From Lentisphaerota bacterium (lineage in GTDB: Bacteria > Verrucomicrobiota > Lentisphaeria > Victivallales > Victivallaceae), in NCBI GenBank assembly GCA_015061495.1, contig SUWL01000029.1:1-33388 (forward strand): a stretch of 33,388 nucleotides of DNA. The letters run 5' to 3'. The notes under the pieces are model-generated. The model was not told the DNA's origin. It worked only from the letters and a program-made list of their open reading frames with translations, and did no database searches. Both the position numbers and the translations under genes were made by a program. Shown in pieces: positions 14,705-23,323 of the stretch (positions are counted from its first letter, which is position 1; each line of letters starts with the position of its first letter).

Positions 14705-15028
14705 ATGGACATCATCGAACTTGTACCGGAAACATTCAAGAGCTTTATTATGCAGGATAAAGCAGTGGTGGATTTTTACGCGCCGTGGTGCGGCCCGTGC
14801 CGCTCCATGCTCCGTGAATTGGAGAAAAAAGCGGTCGAATTTCCTGACTTCCCCATTGGCAAAGTCAACATTGAAAATGCCGCCAATCAGGAATTGGTCA
14901 AACTCTTTCAGGTATCGACTATTCCGGCGGTATTTCTTTTCGGCAAAGGTCAACTGCTCGATCACTTCACCGGCTATCAGCCTGCCAGATTGAAAGAATT
15001 TTGTCAAACAGTAAATCCGAAGTGCTGA
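14705..15028 (+). CDS. trxA: Thioredoxin
   Basis: From the ATG at 14705 (AAGGAGG about 8 bases upstream) the protein is 107 aa, the normal thioredoxin length. It has the active site WCGPC in VVDFYAPWCGPC, the conserved cis-Pro segment VSTIPAVFLFGKGQ and the C-terminal FTGYQPARLKEF. No signal peptide, so it should be a cytoplasmic disulfide reductase working with thioredoxin reductase. The frame is open further upstream to 14639, but that would run into the tRNA's 3' flank and lacks a ribosome site. It stands alone between the tRNA and a convergent minus-strand gene. A hairpin (AAGTGC/GCACTT) overlaps its stop. The symbol is by homology; paralogues may exist elsewhere. Confidence 0.93.
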   Translation: MDIIELVPETFKSFIMQDKAVVDFYAPWCGPCRSMLRELEKKAVEFPDFPIGKVNIENAANQELVKLFQVSTIPAVFLFGKGQLLDHFTGYQPARLKEFCQTVNPKC

Positions 15029-15088
15029 CAGGCACTTCCGGATCCTGCTGCTTACGTCACAAAAAAACGGGACATTACCGCCGGTGAT

Positions 15089-15544
15089 TTACCGGATATT
15101 GACCATCGCAAGTATAAAAGTGGTCAGAGCAGCAAGGAACACCAATAAGATAATGCAGGCGATAATGGTTTCACGTTTTTTCTTTCTCTTCCGCTTCCTC
15201 TGCAGCTCTTCCGGAGTAAGTTCGCTGTCATCAATAGCTTCTCTTACTTGGGGACAGTGACCGGCGCAGAAAGAATTTATCAGCTGCGGCAATTCGACGA
15301 TCAGAAACAGCAGTGGAAAAATGACATGGAAACCTAACAGATTCACTAACGAATTGTGAAGTATACTTTTGCGCACACAAGAGGGGCAGGCGATGAATCT
15401 TTCGGTATCGCCGCTGGCGGCAATGATCAGAAAAACGCCGGTGAAACTGGTCCGGTATTTCAGCGATTTGCTCCATGCTCCGCAATGCGGACACTCCAAT
15501 GCCACATCATATTTGGATTTCTTTGAATCAGGTTTGGCAGCCAT
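15089..15544 (-). CDS. Zinc-ribbon-like membrane protein, unknown function
   Basis: This 151-aa protein begins with a charged stretch, then CPHC (about 18-21) and CPSC (about 53-56), which together could form a zinc ribbon split by a hydrophobic stretch (FTGVFLIIAASG). Hydrophobic segments at about 66-90 and 126-147 look like TM helices, separated by a polar loop with a Cys pair (FCAGHC) and a very basic patch (KRKRKKKRE). AAGGA lies before the ATG at 15544. Family not recognised. It is convergent with thioredoxin and next to an IS relic. Confidence 0.7.
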   Translation of the reverse strand: MAAKPDSKKSKYDVALECPHCGAWSKSLKYRTSFTGVFLIIAASGDTERFIACPSCVRKSILHNSLVNLLGFHVIFPLLFLIVELPQLINSFCAGHCPQVREAIDDSELTPEELQRKRKRKKKRETIIACIILLVFLAALTTFILAMVNIR

Positions 15545-15571
15545 AGTTTTTTCCTTCGCTAAAAATCAGTT

Positions 15572-15972
15572 CACTACTGTCCGGTAAAAATTACCGGATT
15601 TAATTGAAATTGTCGGGACTTATTATATATTAAAAACGCTCAAATCTTTAATATTTAACACGAAAGTCCCGAACGATGTGTTACAATAGCATATATTCTC
15701 AGCTTTTCAACTTTATCCCCTGATATCGCTTTGAAAAAATCGTTAAAAAGTCTGGCGGAGACCGATATTGCAAGCATTTCACCGCATGGAAACAATTTCT
15801 GACTTTACTGTTTGCTCAAATTTCCGGCAAGGATTCTTTGCGGGAAATTGAAAACGCTTTGCTTGCCAACCACAAACGACTTTATCATCTCGGAATGGAA
15901 GCTGTGGCAAAATCCACGCTATCCGAAGCGATGAACCGCCGTAATCCGGAAATATTCAAAGCATTATTTGAA
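15572..15972 (+). mobile_element. Truncated IS relic, copy 1 (IS4-like transposase N-terminus)
   Basis: It begins with the same end sequence as the copy at 17995 (cactactgtccggtaaaaatt) and stays nearly identical for ~400 bases. The transposase frame (ATG 15676, MCYNSIYSQLFNFIP) has a TGA at 15721-15723 where copy 2 has CGA. Homology stops abruptly at about 15972, so the catalytic region and right end are missing. The N-terminal sequence (KHFTAWKQFLTL, REIENALLANHKRLYHLG) fits the DUF4372-type N-domain of IS4-family transposases; that family call is from memory of the motif. Confidence 0.8.
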
Positions 15973-16092
15973 AGTAGGAATTTCTCGCCTAAACCTATTA
16001 AAATCTTGATACAAATGTAATGGCAACTGATTCATATCTCATCCCAATATCATCAATTAATATGTACTTGTTTAACTTTAAATTATAGTATA

Positions 16093-17274
16093 TCATATAT
16101 TCAAAAACATCTGCTCTGCTGGAATATCAACAGAAACATTTTTACATGAGGAAATATTATCAAAGTAATTCTTTATGGTACATGCAATTGCTTTGGCTAA
16201 AAGCGGAGGAACGGCATTACCAATTTGTTGGTATTGGGACAATGATTTTTCCCAAGACATAGTTGTCCTTTTACCTTGAAAGACATACCAATCAGGGAAA
16301 GATTGTAACCGCGCTCCCTCTCTTGCAGTATAATTGCGGTCATAGAACGGATGTACAAAATTACTTTGAAAACTAGCAGGAATTGTCGGAGATGGTTTGT
16401 CGGGAAATGGTCTCATATTATTTTGAGCATATGTTTTTCCACTGATTTGTTGTGCATCTCCACGTTTTCGCTGCTTGTGTTCATCCGGAACATCTGCCAA
16501 CGATTCACCCCATTTTATGCATTTAAATCTCTCGACAAGACGTTTGGTATGACGCATCGCAATATGATTACAAACCATGTCTGTTCTCGAACGACACCAC
16601 TGTTGATATGGATTTTGAGGTTTTAGGGGATAAGCCACGTCATCCTGACCTTCTCCAGCTTGCAATACTGGCAAATCCGAAATTGCATCTGCAATGGATA
16701 TAAATCCTGACTCCTCTTTGGGCACTAATCTACTAGGGTCAAAAGGAAAATCTTTCCGTATGCCTATAAAAAACACCCGCATCCTAGATTGAGGAACACC
16801 ATAATGAGCTGCATTTAGCACCATTTGATGTATATTATAACCTATACTTGAGGCTACTATTTTTATTAAATCCTGTACAGATTCTCCCTTGCGAGTTTTT
16901 GCAGATAATATTCCGGGGACATTTTCCATCACGAAAAAATTCGGCTTAAAACTTTCTACAAATCGCATGTAGTCCATAAAAAGACTATTTCGTGGATCTT
17001 TGGGATCCCTGTTGCCCGACAATGAAAACCCCTGACATGGAGGTCCACCTATAATTCCGCATATACCTTGGGCTTCCTTAAATGTAGCAGCTGGATTTTT
17101 TATTTGCGTTATATCGCCTCTGTGAATAATTGTATTCGGATGATTATAAGCATATGTATCTGATGCCCACTCATCTTTTTCTACTGCAACGACAGAATTA
17201 TAACCCGCTATTTCAAATCCTAAACTCATTCCGCCACAACCGGCAAAAAGATCGATGATGCAATTATTTTGCAT
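16093..17274 (-). CDS. DNA (cytosine-5) methyltransferase, type II R-M system
   Basis: This 393-aa protein has the m5C methyltransferase motifs in order: I DLFAGCGGMSLGF (8-20), IV GGPPCQGFS with catalytic Cys80, VI FVMENVPG, VIII QSRMRVFFIG, a target-recognition region around 240-320, and IX/X SQYQQIGNAVPPLLAKA. It transfers methyl from SAM to C5 of cytosine in a specific site, protecting host DNA. The ATG at 17274 overlaps the stop of the endonuclease gene by 11 bases, so the pair is translationally coupled. The recognition sequence cannot be read off. The cassette is AT-rich compared with lnt/murA to its right and sits between two IS relics, which suggests horizontal acquisition. Confidence 0.95.
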   Translation of the reverse strand: MQNNCIIDLFAGCGGMSLGFEIAGYNSVVAVEKDEWASDTYAYNHPNTIIHRGDITQIKNPAATFKEAQGICGIIGGPPCQGFSLSGNRDPKDPRNSLFMDYMRFVESFKPNFFVMENVPGILSAKTRKGESVQDLIKIVASSIGYNIHQMVLNAAHYGVPQSRMRVFFIGIRKDFPFDPSRLVPKEESGFISIADAISDLPVLQAGEGQDDVAYPLKPQNPYQQWCRSRTDMVCNHIAMRHTKRLVERFKCIKWGESLADVPDEHKQRKRGDAQQISGKTYAQNNMRPFPDKPSPTIPASFQSNFVHPFYDRNYTAREGARLQSFPDWYVFQGKRTTMSWEKSLSQYQQIGNAVPPLLAKAIACTIKNYFDNISSCKNVSVDIPAEQMFLNI

Positions 17275-17980
17275 ATACTTTGAGTTCCTCTACTAGCATT
17301 TTGATCCCTCTTTCCAACGCTGACATTTCCAGAGGCTTGTAAAATTCCGGCTTATTGATCGGTTCATCCACCTTACGAACACCTTTGATCATGGTGAGAA
17401 TATTCAAGTCGACAGTATCAAAGTACGACATAATTGAATGAGTCGCAGGACAGCCAAGTGGCTTATCTGTGACCTGTTCATAATCTCCACCTAACATTGA
17501 CTCCAATTGAAATAAAAAACACTTTAAGTTGGGATAAAGAGTTTTTAAGAACATAAAATCAACCATAATATGTTTTATCATGGCATTTTCGGTATAGGCT
17601 TTACATTCGATTCCCAAAATAAATTTGCCATCAATAAAAACATGCCTATCAACAGACAGCTTATAAACAAAATCCTCAATATGGGATTCAATGTCCTTTC
17701 TCACATAATCGGGAATTCGAGTCAAATATTCAAGTTTAATCGGAATCGGGATTTTTGCGGAATTTATCTCCAAACGAGATTGTTTTTGTTCAAGTTCATC
17801 AATCCAGGCAATTTCAATCAACCGCTTTGTAATGTATTCTTGCAGTTTGCCTTTGGCTTGTCTCACAAAACCGCCATACGCTCTCTCTGTATTATCGTTT
17901 GCATCGGATTCCATGATTCCAATGGTACGATCATAATCTTGAACAAGCATCTCCAATGCTTTTCTAGTTGCATCTTTCAT
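17264..17980 (-). CDS. Probable type II restriction endonuclease (PD-(D/E)xK)
   Basis: This 238-aa protein lies directly upstream of, and overlaps, the m5C methyltransferase gene, the usual place for its endonuclease. The segment FIDGKFILGIECKAYTE (about 116-131) fits the PD-(D/E)xK nuclease core, with Asp117, Glu125 and Lys127 as likely metal ligands and general base. The N-terminal ~60 residues are helical and charged. No other nuclease motif is seen. Its ATG at 17980 lies only ~15 bases from the IS relic at 17995, so the promoter may lie inside the relic. Identification rests on the motif plus context; specificity unknown. Confidence 0.82.
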   Translation of the reverse strand: MKDATRKALEMLVQDYDRTIGIMESDANDNTERAYGGFVRQAKGKLQEYITKRLIEIAWIDELEQKQSRLEINSAKIPIPIKLEYLTRIPDYVRKDIESHIEDFVYKLSVDRHVFIDGKFILGIECKAYTENAMIKHIMVDFMFLKTLYPNLKCFLFQLESMLGGDYEQVTDKPLGCPATHSIMSYFDTVDLNILTMIKGVRKVDEPINKPEFYKPLEMSALERGIKMLVEELKVYAK

Positions 17981-17994
17981 AATATATTCTCCTC

Positions 17995-18505
17995 CACTAC
18001 TGTCCGGTAAAAATTACCGGAGTTAATTGAAATTGTCGGGACTTGTTATATATTAAAAACGCTCAAATCTTTAATATTTAATACGAAAGTCCCGAACGAT
18101 GTGTTACAATAGCATCTATTCTCAACTTTTCAACTTCATTCCCCGATATCGTTTTGAAAAAATCGTTAAAAAGTCAGGCGGAGACCGATATTGCAAGCAT
18201 TTCACCGCATGGAAACAATTTCTGACTTTGCGGTTTGCTCAAATTTCCGGCAAGGATTCTTTGCGTGAAATTGAAAACGCTTTGCTTGCCAACCACAAAC
18301 GACTTTATCATCTCGGAATGGAAGCTGTGGCAAAATCCACGCTATCCGAAGCGATGAACCGCCGCGATCCGGAAATATTCAAAGCATTGTTTGAATTCTG
18401 TCACTTGATCGAAAAATCCTTGAAAAGCCACCAAACTGGAATTTGCCAGTCCAAGAGGAACTTTTCAACCCTTTACTGCTCTGAAATTTTTACCGGACAG
18501 CAGTG
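17995..18505 (+). mobile_element. Internally deleted IS derivative, copy 2, both ends present
   Basis: About 511 bp. The left end cactactgtccggtaaaaatt (17995-18015) and right end (18485-18505, reverse complement) match at 20 of 21 positions. The transposase N-terminus runs from ATG 18099 through NHKRLYHLG and MNRRDPEIF. After an internal deletion another frame encodes a plausible transposase C-terminus (PNWNLPVQEELFNPLLL, stop). The catalytic core is absent, so it could move only with help in trans. It ends 9 bases from the lnt stop codon. No target-site duplication is clear. Confidence 0.82.
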
Positions 18506-18514
18506 AGTTGATGT

Positions 18515-20125
18515 TCAAAGCGGATCTTTGGTTTCCAGGCGCGGTTTCCCGCAGACGACAGTGGTAATAATGAGCATCAGCAGCAAGTAGACGATGGCAT
18601 TTTCAAAACGGACCGCGGGGGTGATTTCCGGATTGCGGGAAGTTTCGGCAGTAACGATCCCTGCCGCCTGTTCACGGAGCAGTTCCGGACGGTCGGCAAC
18701 AGAACCGATATACCCGGAGAATACCCCTTTGGCGCTGACCACTCCGGAACCGCCGTTGTTTCCGCAGCGCACCATCGGCAAACCGGTTTCCACGCAGCGC
18801 ATGACGGCATTGGCGAGGTGTTGTTCGGGTTCGCTGCTTTCTGGATACCAGACATCGTTGGAAATTGCCGCCAGCACGTTGGCGCCATTGCGGGCAAATC
18901 CGGCAGCAACGTAGGAAAACACCCCCTCGTAACATACCGCAGTACCGGCGCGGATATCATCGGTGACGGTCAGCGGTTTGAGTTCTTCACCGGCTGCCAG
19001 ATCTCTGCCCATATCAAAGGCTTTTACCAAGGATTCCGGGATCATATTGCGGAACGGCACATATTCACCGTAAGGAACCCGGTGAAATTTGTCGTATTTC
19101 CCGCCGAATCTGCCGTTTTCCCGGATCAGCAGAGCGCTGTTGGTCATTTCTCCGGTAAGAGTGAAATCCAGCGTGCCGATCAGCATCGGCATACCCAGCT
19201 GACTGACCTGCTGCCGGTACAATGCGCTCAACGGCGCACTGCTGCGCAGGGGAATGGGAATGGCGCACTCCGGCCAGATGACCGTGTGCGGTTTCTCTTC
19301 CCGGAGTGTTTCACTCAAAGCGACATAAAGAGTTATGGAATCGACGATCTGTTTGGGTGAAGCCACGCGCTGCTGCGGCAGATTCCCCTGAATAAGGGCG
19401 CACTTCCAGATCACTTTATCCGCCGGAACATCCTCGCAATTCATCCGGTACGCACCGTAAATCAGGCACAGTACCGGATAAATCGCCGTCACCGCCGCCG
19501 GAAGCAGACATTTTTTGCTGAAAATCACGGCGAAAATACCCGCATTTACCATCGTAATGAGCAAACTTACTCCATATCTGCCGGTGATCCGGGCGATCTG
19601 CATAAGTATTGGCACCCGCCACAAAGTTACGCTTAAATCGTTCCAGACAAAAAGATAACAGCGCGTCCACTCCAAAACCGTAAAAAGTGCCGCCGCTGAA
19701 ATCAGATAACAGATCAACCCTTTGACCGGAATATCCTGCCGCCACGGCGAAGTAAAGGTACTGCGGCGGAAAAACCGGCTTCCCAGTAAACTTGCCGCTC
19801 CGGCAAAAACCGCCGGCCATAACGATATCACCGGGGCGAGCATGTAAGGTACTGCCGGGTGGATCTCCCGGAGGAAGTTGTAGGCAAAAAGCGACCACCC
19901 CAGTCCCCAGATCCAGCCGCACAGCAATGCGAAACGCCACCGGCAGTAAACGCCGCAGTAAAACAGCGGAATCAGCGCAAAAAAGATCAGAAACCAGCCG
20001 TTGACCGGCGGCAGTGCCAGCGCATAAAGACCGCCTCCGGCAAAAGATGCCGCCAGTACTGACAGTTTGCGCTTCATGGAAACCGGAAAAATTTCCGGCA
20101 AAGTCTGCATTTTTCCGTCGTTCAT
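18515..20125 (-). CDS. lnt: Apolipoprotein N-acyltransferase
   Basis: This 536-aa polytopic inner-membrane protein has a carbon-nitrogen hydrolase domain. The N-terminal half has several TM helices (LALPPVNGWFLIFFALIPLFY onward). The catalytic triad is visible as Glu286 in VIWPECAIP, Lys346 in GGKYDKFHRVPYGEY and Cys398 in AVCYEGVF, followed by ISNDVWYP. It adds the third acyl chain to the N-terminal Cys of lipoproteins, the last maturation step, and implies an outer membrane. The ATG at 20125 overlaps the murA stop (ATGA) and has GGAG upstream; an internal ATG 16 codons later is possible. An IS derivative has landed right after its stop. Confidence 0.95.
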   Translation of the reverse strand: MNDGKMQTLPEIFPVSMKRKLSVLAASFAGGGLYALALPPVNGWFLIFFALIPLFYCGVYCRWRFALLCGWIWGLGWSLFAYNFLREIHPAVPYMLAPVISLWPAVFAGAASLLGSRFFRRSTFTSPWRQDIPVKGLICYLISAAALFTVLEWTRCYLFVWNDLSVTLWRVPILMQIARITGRYGVSLLITMVNAGIFAVIFSKKCLLPAAVTAIYPVLCLIYGAYRMNCEDVPADKVIWKCALIQGNLPQQRVASPKQIVDSITLYVALSETLREEKPHTVIWPECAIPIPLRSSAPLSALYRQQVSQLGMPMLIGTLDFTLTGEMTNSALLIRENGRFGGKYDKFHRVPYGEYVPFRNMIPESLVKAFDMGRDLAAGEELKPLTVTDDIRAGTAVCYEGVFSYVAAGFARNGANVLAAISNDVWYPESSEPEQHLANAVMRCVETGLPMVRCGNNGGSGVVSAKGVFSGYIGSVADRPELLREQAAGIVTAETSRNPEITPAVRFENAIVYLLLMLIITTVVCGKPRLETKDPL

Positions 20126-21399
20126 GCCTGCTCCACTTCTGCGCCGAGCGCCTGCAGTTTGGCGGTCAGATTTTCATATCCCCGGTAGATCACATCCGCC
20201 CGGTCGATGCGGCTCTCGCCTTTGGCGCACAATGCGGCGATGACCATTGCCATTCCCGCCCGGATATCCGGACTGGACATGGAAACACTGTGCAGTTGAC
20301 TGCGTCCGGTGATCACCACCCGGTGCGGGTCGCAGACAATGGCGTTTGCCCCCATACTGATCAGGCGGTCAACGAAGTAGATGCGGCTCTCAAACATCTT
20401 CTCAAAGAACATCACCGTCCCCCGGCTCTGGGTGGCGGCAACGATGGTACAACTCATCATATCCGAGGGGTACTGCGGCCACGGTCCGTCGGAAATTTGC
20501 GGTATATAGCCGCCGAAATCGTTGGAGATCACCGGTTCCTGACCGCCGCGCATAAAAAGATGATCTTTGTAAAGTTCCACCTGCCAGCCGAGTTTTTCAA
20601 AGACCCGGTGCAGCATCCAGTAGTGGTTCAACGTCGTTCCGCGCACGGTGATCGGGATACCGGCGGCACCTGCCAGTGCCAGAAAACTTCCTGCCTCGAT
20701 ATGATCTCCGCAAACTTTGTGGCGGCATCCGGCAAGTTTTGCCACACCCTCAATGACCAGTGTGTTGCTTCCGGCGCCGGAAATTTTTGCGCCCATGGCA
20801 TTGAGCATATCCGCCAGATCCCGCACATGCGGTTCGCAGGCGGCATTGTACAAAGTGGTCGTGCCCCGGGCGGTGACGGCGGCGATCATGATCTGTTCGG
20901 TAGCGGTCACGCTGGCTTCATCGAGGAAAAGCTCCCTGCCGGTCAAGCCGTGCGGGGCATTGAAACTGTAAGTCTGGAAATCATCGCCCATTTCGGCGCC
21001 GAGTTTGGTCAGCCCGTAGAAGTGTCCGTCCAGCCGCCGTCTGCCGATCACATCGCCGCCGGGCGGATAAAGTTCCGCTTTGCCGCAGCGGGCGAGCAGC
21101 GGGGCGGCAAAAAGGATGCTGGTGCGGTTGCGTGAACAAAGCTCCCGGCTGATGACGGAACGCTTCACATCCTTGCAGCGGAAGCGCAAAATATTGTTTG
21201 CAAAGGTGAAATCCGCTCCGAGTTCCCCGGCGATATCCAGCATGGTATGGACATCGAGGATATCCGGGACATTTTCCAGCACCGACTCTTCATCAGTAAG
21301 CAGCAGCGCGGCGATCATCGGGAGAACGGCATTTTTATTGCCGGAAACGGTGACTTCTCCGCCGCAGAGAGTACCGCCTTTGACGATCAGTGTATTCAT
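20122..21399 (-). CDS. murA: UDP-GlcNAc 1-carboxyvinyltransferase, Cys-to-Asp form
   Basis: From the ATG at 21399 (AAGGA upstream) the protein is 425 aa, the usual MurA length; an ATG at 21453 is less likely. Seen: SGNKNAVLP with Lys22, LYPPGGDVIGRRRLD, and PSDMMS with the catalytic Asp of the family. MurA transfers enolpyruvate from PEP to UDP-GlcNAc, the first committed step of peptidoglycan synthesis. In E. coli the loop reads PGGC-A-IG; here the Cys is Asp116 (codon 21054-21052, GAT). The same change in mycobacterial and chlamydial MurA makes the enzyme active but insensitive to fosfomycin. It overlaps lnt by 4 bases. Confidence 0.95.
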   Translation of the reverse strand: MNTLIVKGGTLCGGEVTVSGNKNAVLPMIAALLLTDEESVLENVPDILDVHTMLDIAGELGADFTFANNILRFRCKDVKRSVISRELCSRNRTSILFAAPLLARCGKAELYPPGGDVIGRRRLDGHFYGLTKLGAEMGDDFQTYSFNAPHGLTGRELFLDEASVTATEQIMIAAVTARGTTTLYNAACEPHVRDLADMLNAMGAKISGAGSNTLVIEGVAKLAGCRHKVCGDHIEAGSFLALAGAAGIPITVRGTTLNHYWMLHRVFEKLGWQVELYKDHLFMRGGQEPVISNDFGGYIPQISDGPWPQYPSDMMSCTIVAATQSRGTVMFFEKMFESRIYFVDRLISMGANAIVCDPHRVVITGRSQLHSVSMSSPDIRAGMAMVIAALCAKGESRIDRADVIYRGYENLTAKLQALGAEVEQA

Positions 21400-21509
21400 A
21401 GGTGTAAATCCTTTAATTTTGAAATAATTTCCTTCCGGGAGATACAGTACCATTAAATACGGATATTTTCAAGTGCGGTTATGCCATTTTTTATTGTCGC
21501 AGTGGATTT

Positions 21510-21549
21510 TTCTCCAAAAAAATCTCTTTTTCTGCTTTGCGTTATTGGC
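21510..21549. repeat. Degenerate fragment related to repeat block A
   Basis: ctccaaaaaaatctcttttt followed by ctgctttgcgttattggc resembles the reverse complement of the 3' part of block A (gcccataatgcaaagcaaaa then agagattttttgg at about 13911-13943 and 14350-14385). It lies in the 165-bp gap upstream of murA, and shows that the repeat family is dispersed. A further cttttt/aaaaag-rich palindrome (gctttgcgttattggcaaagc) is present. Confidence 0.4.
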
Positions 21550-21619
21550 AAAGCAAAAAGGGCGCCCTCCCCGCAAAAAAACGCCGGAGAGCGTGGGGAC
21601 ACATCAGCATGCTGCCGAG

Positions 21620-22321
21620 TTATTTTTTCCGGCATCTGGAAATAAAATATCCGAATAGTTGCGGAGCGAGATCGTCCATCCGCTCCGGGTGAAACTGCAC
21701 ACCCAGTACCATTCTTTTGCCGGTCAATTCGACAGCTTCCACAGAACCGTCATACGCCCGGGCGGTGATCTGCAGATTTTTACCGAGGTGATCCGGATCG
21801 ACCGCCTGATGGTGAAAACTGTTGACAGAGAGAGATTCACCGGCTTTTTTGCCGACTGCTTCAGCGAAAAAGCCGTCGGTCAGGATTTCTGAACGGTGAG
21901 ATGTGCCGCCGGTATGTTCATCGGCATTGGGCAGATGCTGGATAAGTTTGCCGCCGGTAACGATATTGAGCAGCTGACAACCCGCGCAGATACCCAGCAC
22001 CGGCAGGTCGCGCCGCAGAACTTCAGTGGCAAAAGCGATATCGAAATGGGGGCGCAATCGGTCACGCTGGGCCTGGGGATGGGGAACTTCACCGTAATAC
22101 TCCGCCGGATAATCTTTGCCGCCGATCAGTACCACACCGTCTGCCATATCCAGCAGTGAAGCGATATTTTCGCTTTTTTCCAGAGAGGGGATCATAAACG
22201 GCACACCGCCGGCATCACTTATCCGCCGGACATAGGATGAAAGCACCAATTCGCACTCCTTATCCAGGTAGTGTCCGACTGCCATATTCAACAGGATTCT
22301 GGGACTGGGATCATTTTTCAT
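21620..22321 (-). CDS. Class I amidotransferase-like hydrolase (peptidase C26 type)
   Basis: This 233-aa protein carries the glutamine-amidotransferase triad: nucleophile Cys112 in GICAGCQ and His211/Glu213 in VQFHPER. Early motifs DGVVLIGGKDYPAEYY resemble gamma-glutamyl-gamma-aminobutyrate hydrolases (PuuD-like) and other C26 gamma-glutamyl hydrolases, which cut gamma-glutamyl amide bonds. No synthetase domain is attached. It overlaps the ATP-grasp ligase gene by 11 bases, and a glutamate racemase and CapA-like gene lie upstream. That suggests work on a gamma-glutamyl or D-amino-acid peptide, which is inference. The substrate is not readable from sequence. Confidence 0.88.
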   Translation of the reverse strand: MKNDPSPRILLNMAVGHYLDKECELVLSSYVRRISDAGGVPFMIPSLEKSENIASLLDMADGVVLIGGKDYPAEYYGEVPHPQAQRDRLRPHFDIAFATEVLRRDLPVLGICAGCQLLNIVTGGKLIQHLPNADEHTGGTSHRSEILTDGFFAEAVGKKAGESLSVNSFHHQAVDPDHLGKNLQITARAYDGSVEAVELTGKRMVLGVQFHPERMDDLAPQLFGYFISRCRKK

Positions 22322-23285
22322 AAGTTCTCTCCAAAGCGCAGGTGACGATTTTGCCGATCAGCGCGGTATACGGATCTTCGCAGGGGTGGTAGAGCGTATA
22401 GATCTGGGGGCTCCAGCTTTTGACCGGTTTGAGTCCGGGGATGCCGTTGACCTCCATGATCCGCAGTTTGCCGTCGGCGCCTTCGCGCATGTCGATCCGC
22501 ACATGGTCGTCGCAGCCGAGCGCATTGCAGGCGGCTGCGGCGAGAGCGACCGCTTCTTCCTGATGTTCTCCGGGGATGGAAACATGGGTAAGACCCACGC
22601 CGCGCAGATCGCTGCGCAGCACCGGATATTTGCCGTAATGTTCCGGGGCGACGGTCACTCTGCCGGAGAGGATCTCCCGGTTTTTGCCGTTGCCGATGAC
22701 CAGGACGGTGTACTCTCTGCCGGGGAGGTACTCCTCGATCAGGGCGGACTGCTGAAGTTCGTCCTGAATGAATTTCACCTGTTTTGCCAGAGCATCGGGA
22801 TTTTCCACCACGCTGTTTTCATTGATCCCGACGGAACGGGATTCGCCGTTGGGTTTGACAAATGCCGGAAAAAAGTCCACATCACTGCAACTGGATGGCG
22901 GACAAAGCAGATGTTTCGGCACGCGCACCTGATGTCCGGACAATATTTCGTGGGTATCGAATTTACCGATCAGATTTTTCATGGTCTGCGCCGATGGTCC
23001 GATATAGGGGATATGCAATTCATCCAGCACATCTGCCACCCAGACTGCATCCGGCGGGATCCCGATGATATCTTCGCGGCTGGTGAAAAAATAAAGCGCA
23101 CTCCAGACGATCGAACAGCTGCCCTGTTTCAAACCGGCAAGCATCTCTTCGCGGTTTTCCGCCTGAACGATCCGGCAATCCAGACCGTTGGCGATAATGG
23201 CATCTTTCACTGCCAAAGTAACATCCATATTGCCCCAGCCCTGGGCGTCGCCTCCGGCACCGGTTACTAATACCACACACTCCAT
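22311..23285 (-). CDS. D-alanine-D-alanine ligase-like ATP-grasp enzyme
   Basis: This 324-aa protein has the ATP-grasp layout of Ddl. The N-terminal domain ends near IPYIGPSAQTM, then KFDTHEIL, the ATP-binding segment FVKPNGESRSVGI, EEYLPGREYTVLVIG, and the metal-binding HVRIDMREG...LRIMEVNGIPGLKP. Ddl joins two D-Ala for the peptidoglycan precursor. The N-terminal region (LVTGAGGDAQGWGNMD) departs from the usual Ddl start, so it may be a Ddl paralogue for another amino-acid pair rather than the housekeeping enzyme; no gene symbol is given for that reason. It overlaps the C26-type hydrolase downstream. Confidence 0.85.
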   Translation of the reverse strand: MECVVLVTGAGGDAQGWGNMDVTLAVKDAIIANGLDCRIVQAENREEMLAGLKQGSCSIVWSALYFFTSREDIIGIPPDAVWVADVLDELHIPYIGPSAQTMKNLIGKFDTHEILSGHQVRVPKHLLCPPSSCSDVDFFPAFVKPNGESRSVGINENSVVENPDALAKQVKFIQDELQQSALIEEYLPGREYTVLVIGNGKNREILSGRVTVAPEHYGKYPVLRSDLRGVGLTHVSIPGEHQEEAVALAAAACNALGCDDHVRIDMREGADGKLRIMEVNGIPGLKPVKSWSPQIYTLYHPCEDPYTALIGKIVTCALERTYEK

Positions 23286-23323
23286 TTTTGATATTTCCTT
23301 ACAGTTGAACAGTTAAACCGCTG

